From: Solobacterium sp.
Lineage (GTDB): Bacteria; Bacillota_I; Bacilli_A; Erysipelotrichales; Erysipelotrichaceae
Length of the DNA: 16,250 nt
Assembly: GCA_016291725.1 (NCBI GenBank)
Contig: JAEEYJ010000121.1
Coordinates: 1-16,250, forward strand
Direction: 5' to 3'
Shown here: positions 12,497-16,250 of the stretch, piece by piece
Position numbering within the stretch: the stretch's first letter is position 1
How the letters are laid out: every line of letters starts with the position of its first letter
The notes under the pieces: model-generated
The model's database searches: none
The model's input: the letters and a program-made list of their open reading frames with translations, nothing else
Told to the model about the DNA's origin: nothing
Made by a program: the position numbers and the translations under genes

Positions 12497-13957
12497 ATGA
12501 ACATACTATCTGTTGATGTCGGTACCACCAGTATGCGCGGTATCCTTTATGATCAGAACGGCAGAGAACTGACGCTTGTCAGCCGCCTGACTCCGCAGTT
12601 GTTCATCAACGACTACATTGAGCAGGATCCTCTTTCACTGAAGCAGAAGCTCTTCGAGATCATTGCGGAGATTTCACAAAACTTTTCTGTGGATGCCATA
12701 TCGGTTACTGCCTACCGGTCCGCTCCGGCTTTGTTCGCCAAGGACGGTACGCCGCTGACCAATTTCATCATGTGGCAGGACACCCGCAACAAAGAGATCT
12801 GTGAACGGGTTGCACCCTTCAATCCCACGGTCTACCGAAAGACCGGCGCCAAGGTCAATGCGGTGTTCACCGCCTCCAAGATCACCTGGTTCAAGGAACA
12901 TATGCGGGAAGTCTACGACCGGGCGTACAAAGCCCTGATCGTGCCTGACTATCTGATCAATACGATGACCGGTGCGTTTACCAGCGACCGTACCTACGGG
13001 AGCCGTACCGGAGCGATGAATATCCACACGCTGAAGTACGATGAGGAAATGCTCTCCCTGTACAATCTGGACGAAGAGAAGCTTCCTCCGCTTGTGGATG
13101 TCGGCAGTATCGTCGGCTATACGAATGAAGCATTCGAGAAAGCAACCGGTGTGCGCTGCGGTGTACCTGTCATCTCTTCCGGCGGCGATCAGCAGAACTC
13201 AGCGCTGGGCCTCGGTGAGCTGGATGATTCTACTTTGGTGATCAACTGTGGAACCGGGTCGTTCATCATCTCCCTGGTCGATCAGCCATATCTGGAAAAC
13301 GAAGCCATGATCTGCAACGTTTCCGCCATCCCCGGCCGGTTTGTCCTGGAGTCCAATGTACTGGCTTCGGCGGCCGCGATGAACTGGATGCTGAAGGAAC
13401 TGTTCCCTGAACTGTGGAATAACGGGAACCCTGATTTCGGGAAATTCCATGAGATTGTCGGACAGTCTGTTCCCGGAGCCAACGGTGTACGCATTGTACC
13501 GCTGTTCCAGGGCTGCGGCTCCCGGGACTGGAACCTGGACGCAAGAGCCGGCTTTACTCATATTTCCCTCGGAAATACACGGGCAGACCTGGGAAGAGCG
13601 ATGCTGGAAGGCATTGCTGCAGAGATTGTCAAAAGTGTCCGCTCCCTCCCGGAAAAATCCCGGAATGTATCGAAAGTGTACATCGGCGGCGGTCTGACAA
13701 AGAGTGATCTGTTTGACCAGATCCTCAGCGATATGCTGGGGAAAACCCTGGTGCGCTATGATGATTCCCAGGCAACCGCGATCGGTGCCTTCATCTCTGC
13801 TGCTGTAACGCTCGGTGTATGGCCGGATTACCGTACTGCATTCGAAAAAGCCCGCGAAGGCGCCCGTACCTATGTGTATGAACCGAGCAAAGAGATGTAC
13901 GCGTTCTATCAGAGCGTGGTAGATGATACGGAAGCGGTATATGAGGCTTTGAAATGA
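12497..13957 (+). CDS. FGGY-family carbohydrate kinase
   Basis: A 486-residue sugar kinase of the FGGY family (glycerol, xylulose, gluconate and related kinases), with usual length. The N-terminal ATP-phosphate loop is VDVGTTSMRGILYD (6-19). The substrate side includes FIMWQDTRN near 88-96. The C-terminal domain has GGDQQNSALGLG, VINCGTGSFI and the adenosine motif YIGGGLTKSDLF. It phosphorylates a sugar or polyol with ATP; the substrate cannot be read from sequence. The ATG at 12497 follows GAGGA. Its stop overlaps the start of the SorC regulator by four bases (ATGA). LsrK is also an FGGY kinase paired with a SorC regulator, but I see no close likeness to LsrK and no other lsr gene. Confidence 0.9.
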   Translation: MNILSVDVGTTSMRGILYDQNGRELTLVSRLTPQLFINDYIEQDPLSLKQKLFEIIAEISQNFSVDAISVTAYRSAPALFAKDGTPLTNFIMWQDTRNKEICERVAPFNPTVYRKTGAKVNAVFTASKITWFKEHMREVYDRAYKALIVPDYLINTMTGAFTSDRTYGSRTGAMNIHTLKYDEEMLSLYNLDEEKLPPLVDVGSIVGYTNEAFEKATGVRCGVPVISSGGDQQNSALGLGELDDSTLVINCGTGSFIISLVDQPYLENEAMICNVSAIPGRFVLESNVLASAAAMNWMLKELFPELWNNGNPDFGKFHEIVGQSVPGANGVRIVPLFQGCGSRDWNLDARAGFTHISLGNTRADLGRAMLEGIAAEIVKSVRSLPEKSRNVSKVYIGGGLTKSDLFDQILSDMLGKTLVRYDDSQATAIGAFISAAVTLGVWPDYRTAFEKAREGARTYVYEPSKEMYAFYQSVVDDTEAVYEALK

Positions 13958-15000
13958 AAACGACCGGAAACGAGCTCAGCGTTCTGGAGGCTGCCGCCCT
14001 TTCCAGAAACAAAAAAGCATTGCAGGAATATGCATTTCTGTCCCAGATCGCGGATATGTACTACAACCAGAACATGCAGCAATCGGATATTGCCAGGCAG
14101 CTGTTCTTCTCCCGCTCGACCGTTTCCCGTCTCCTTGCCCGGGCAAGGGAGGTCGGCATAGTCGACATCCGTGTCCGGCAGGTACGCGACCGCATCCCCT
14201 CCATGGAGGAAGTCTTCTGCCGTACGTTCGGCCTGAAGGACGCTGTCATCATCTCCTGCTTCGAAAGGGACTCCTATGACCGTACTTTGGACGCTCTGAC
14301 AGACTTTGCGTCCATCTATACGTCCAATCTGCTGAAAGGAAAGAAACGGTTCGGCATCGCTTCCGGCACCGCTGCCGACCGTACCATCCGCAAGATCCAT
14401 CCCATCCACGAATGTGAACTGGAAGTTGTCCAGTTGATCGGTACCGCATCCAACGCTCATCAGGCTGTGGAAGCCAGGGAGCTGCGCGTTCACCTTGCAG
14501 AGCTGTTCCACGGTGACAGCTATGAGCTGCGGACACCCATCTATATGGATAATGCAATGGCCAGGGAAGCACTGCTGAACGATCCGAATGTCCGTCGTGT
14601 CATGGATATGATGGAGCACTGTGACATTGTTCTGACCGGTCTGGGGGGCATTGATGTCAGCCGGCTGAAGACAGCGGAGATCATCCGTGAGTACCAGACA
14701 GAAGCACAGGCACAGGAACTGAAGGAGAAAGGCGCTGTCGGCTGCGTCTGTATGATGTACTACGACATCAACGGCAACTACGTCCCCTGCGAATGGAACG
14801 AGAAGTGCATCTGCCTGCATCTGGACAAGGTAAGAAAGAACCAGATGACCGTGGCGGTTGCCTGCGGTGACCATAAGATCATGACCATCCTTGGAGCGCT
14901 CCGGGGCCATCTGCCCAATGTACTGATTACGGACGTCAATACAGCCGCAAAAGTACTGAGCAGGAACGAAGAGCTTTTCGGGGATTCACCTGAAGCATAG
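13954..15000 (+). CDS. SorC-family sugar-responsive transcription regulator
   Basis: A 348-residue regulator. The N-terminal helix-turn-helix (about 30-62) contains QQSDIARQLFFSRSTVSRLL. The C-terminal sugar-phosphate-binding domain (about 80-340) is that of SorC/DeoR-C proteins, with IVLTGLGGID and VAVACGDHKIMTILGALRG near the end. Such proteins bind a phosphorylated sugar and then release or activate the operon promoter. The ligand is probably the product of the kinase encoded just upstream (inference from the 4-base overlap). The inverted repeat at 12466 is a candidate operator for autoregulation. Confidence 0.92.
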   Translation: MKTTGNELSVLEAAALSRNKKALQEYAFLSQIADMYYNQNMQQSDIARQLFFSRSTVSRLLARAREVGIVDIRVRQVRDRIPSMEEVFCRTFGLKDAVIISCFERDSYDRTLDALTDFASIYTSNLLKGKKRFGIASGTAADRTIRKIHPIHECELEVVQLIGTASNAHQAVEARELRVHLAELFHGDSYELRTPIYMDNAMAREALLNDPNVRRVMDMMEHCDIVLTGLGGIDVSRLKTAEIIREYQTEAQAQELKEKGAVGCVCMMYYDINGNYVPCEWNEKCICLHLDKVRKNQMTVAVACGDHKIMTILGALRGHLPNVLITDVNTAAKVLSRNEELFGDSPEA

Positions 15001-15009
15001 AGATCAAAC

Positions 15010-15040
15010 AAAAAGCGGGATACTGGAGGTATCCCGTTTT
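15010..15040. terminator. Bidirectional terminator between convergent genes
   Basis: An 8-bp stem CGGGATAC/GTATCCCG with loop TGGAG has A residues before it and T residues after it. It can therefore end both the SorC regulator transcript (+) and the glycosyltransferase transcript (-). Confidence 0.85.
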
Positions 15041-15055
15041 AATACTGAATGAAGG

Positions 15056-16250
15056 CTATACCCCTTCCCTGCCGGGAAGCCCGTAGTCTGCCATCAGGCG
15101 GTCAATGACCTTGCAGACATACTCCGGTGTGATGAACCGGGAGCATTCAAACATTCTCTTCGTTCCCTGGTGCCTCGGACAGTACAGTTTGTCCTTCCCC
15201 AGCATTTCAACGGCAGCGTCGTTCCAGCAGCCGTAGCAGGAATGGTACTGGATGACACGGTACGGTGTATAGAACTCTGTCTGCGGCAGGGAGAAGCCGG
15301 AGATCATGATCACCGGTGTACCGGCGCCCCAGGCAAGCCAGGAGAGGCCGCTGGAGAGGCCGATGAAGAAGTCTGCGTGGCCCAGCAGGTCTATGCGCTG
15401 CTGCAGCGGCAGATCACCGGTGAAATCCTCGGCGCCTGCCGGCATCTCGTTCCTGTAGTCCCCGATCGGGTTGGCACGGTTCCTGTCGATGCACAGTACA
15501 CGGTAGCCGAGCCTCTTCAGATACTCCACGGTATAATCCCAACCCCGTACATTGTTCCAGTATTTGCGCTGTGATGTAGACTGTACAGCGATGCAGACAT
15601 ACGGTTCCTTGACCGGCCTCTCTGCACAGGGTGTCAGTACAGGACGCACTTCCCTGAGTTCAAGACCGAGCATGTACGGAACACTGCCGCTCAGGCCTGC
15701 CTGCCGGTGATTGACCGGTGCATAGTTTGGATCCGTGTATGCACCCATGTAATAGGTCGCGTAGCACTCGGGAACTGTCTCTCCCTCTGATGCAAAGCGG
15801 ATCATAGGATAGGCAGGGCGGAAGATCTCCGCATGTTCCTTGCTTACCATGCAGTAGACGTTGCAGCCGTGCTTTTTCCGGAATTCTTCGGCATAGGGAA
15901 ACCATGCCAGTACATCGCCGAGCACGCCGCTGACCGGAAGGCAGATCTTGACATTCCTGTTTTTCAGATCAAAGGAATGCGTCAGTACTTTACGGCCGTT
16001 CTTCCATAGTTCCACCAGATAATCGATGTAATACTTCTTCTTTGTCTCCACGTATTTGCTGCTGATATCAGCGTCGTACATGACGATCATTGCATCCCGG
16101 TCCGTGATCCGCAGATGGTATCCTTCGCCTTCATCCAGAAGCAGACGTACACCGAAGTTGAAATCCAGCCGGATGCCGGGCACACCCGTTTCCATAATCA
16201 CCGGTCCGGGATTGTATTCATTCTTTTTCTTATCCGTGGATGACCCTGTA
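15056..16250 (-). CDS. Autotransporter-heptosyltransferase-like glycosyltransferase (5' end cut)
   Basis: About 398 codons are visible, and the frame stays open to the right edge, so the true start is outside. The N-terminal part has GIRLDFNFGVRLLL and the typical NVKICLPVSGVLGDVLAWFPYAEEF. The middle is a GT-B fold of the GT9 type, with IAVQSTSQRKYWN and the donor-site region DLPLQQRIDLLGHADFFIGLSSGLSWLAWGAGTPV. Near the C-terminus four cysteines occur as C-x2-C-x15-C-x11-C; the first three spacings match the iron-finger of TibC-type autotransporter heptosyltransferases as I recall it. A role in O-glycosylating surface or secreted proteins is inferred; no adhesin is visible. A GTG at 16201 and an ATG at 16195 are internal candidates but leave the family's N-terminal part short. 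Confidence 0.8.
   Translation of the reverse strand, partial: TGSSTDKKKNEYNPGPVIMETGVPGIRLDFNFGVRLLLDEGEGYHLRITDRDAMIVMYDADISSKYVETKKKYYIDYLVELWKNGRKVLTHSFDLKNRNVKICLPVSGVLGDVLAWFPYAEEFRKKHGCNVYCMVSKEHAEIFRPAYPMIRFASEGETVPECYATYYMGAYTDPNYAPVNHRQAGLSGSVPYMLGLELREVRPVLTPCAERPVKEPYVCIAVQSTSQRKYWNNVRGWDYTVEYLKRLGYRVLCIDRNRANPIGDYRNEMPAGAEDFTGDLPLQQRIDLLGHADFFIGLSSGLSWLAWGAGTPVIMISGFSLPQTEFYTPYRVIQYHSCYGCWNDAAVEMLGKDKLYCPRHQGTKRMFECSRFITPEYVCKVIDRLMADYGLPGREGV

Noticed and set aside
13909..14910. A 333-codon open frame on the minus strand opposite the SorC regulator
   Set aside because: No family motif or ribosome site is seen, and it lies opposite a clear regulator with a helix-turn-helix and sugar-binding domain.
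1..16250. CRISPR array, insertion sequence, prophage or integration site
   Set aside because: No regularly spaced repeats, transposase, integrase or phage structural gene is visible. The tRNA-His gene has no duplicated 3' end nearby.

Overview
The window looks like a chromosomal segment from a Bacillota (monoderm) bacterium of moderate GC. The mix of genes (Rnf complex, SorC regulator, lipoprotein ApbE, EF-G-like GTPase) and the AAGGAGG-type ribosome sites would fit Erysipelotrichia or a related lineage. That placement is inference; no marker gene fixes it. No phage, IS element, CRISPR array or rRNA is visible.

Layout, left to right. (1) Bases 1-1218: a minus-strand operon of an ankyrin-repeat protein and an EF-G-like GTPase (cut by the window edge). 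It is preceded by a promoter and a leader of about 190 nt that can fold into a long-range helix, a long hairpin and a terminator, and that contains a 35-codon reading frame. (2) 1279-2446: a YgjP-like metallopeptidase and a YegP/DUF1508 protein, both minus. (3) 2630-4119: tRNA-His (minus), divergent from a two-gene unit of an MmcB-like PD-(D/E)XK protein and a membrane-anchored thermonuclease. (4) 4116-4841: an orphan CpaB-like SAF-domain protein.

(5) 4870-9753 is the centre of the window: a minus-strand rnf operon in the order C-D-G-E-A-small protein-B. It encodes a membrane ferredoxin:NAD+ oxidoreductase / ion pump. RnfC, D, G, E and A keep their expected motifs. RnfB is only 92 residues and stops after its first Fe-S domain, so the ferredoxin-like clusters of normal RnfB are absent. 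A 62-residue Cys-rich membrane protein sits between rnfA and rnfB. Divergent from this operon are apbE, a lipoprotein FMN transferase that would flavinylate RnfD and RnfG, and mgtE, a Mg2+ channel.

(6) 12420-15000: an FGGY sugar kinase and a SorC-family regulator, overlapping by 4 bp. (7) 15056-16250: a glycosyltransferase resembling the autotransporter heptosyltransferase (TibC/BAHT) family, cut by the right edge and convergent with the regulator across a shared terminator.

The most notable signals are the reduced RnfB with its small Cys-rich partner, the structured leader before the ankyrin/EF-G operon, and three genes whose -10 box lies 6-9 bases before the ATG with no ribosome site, which suggests leaderless mRNAs.
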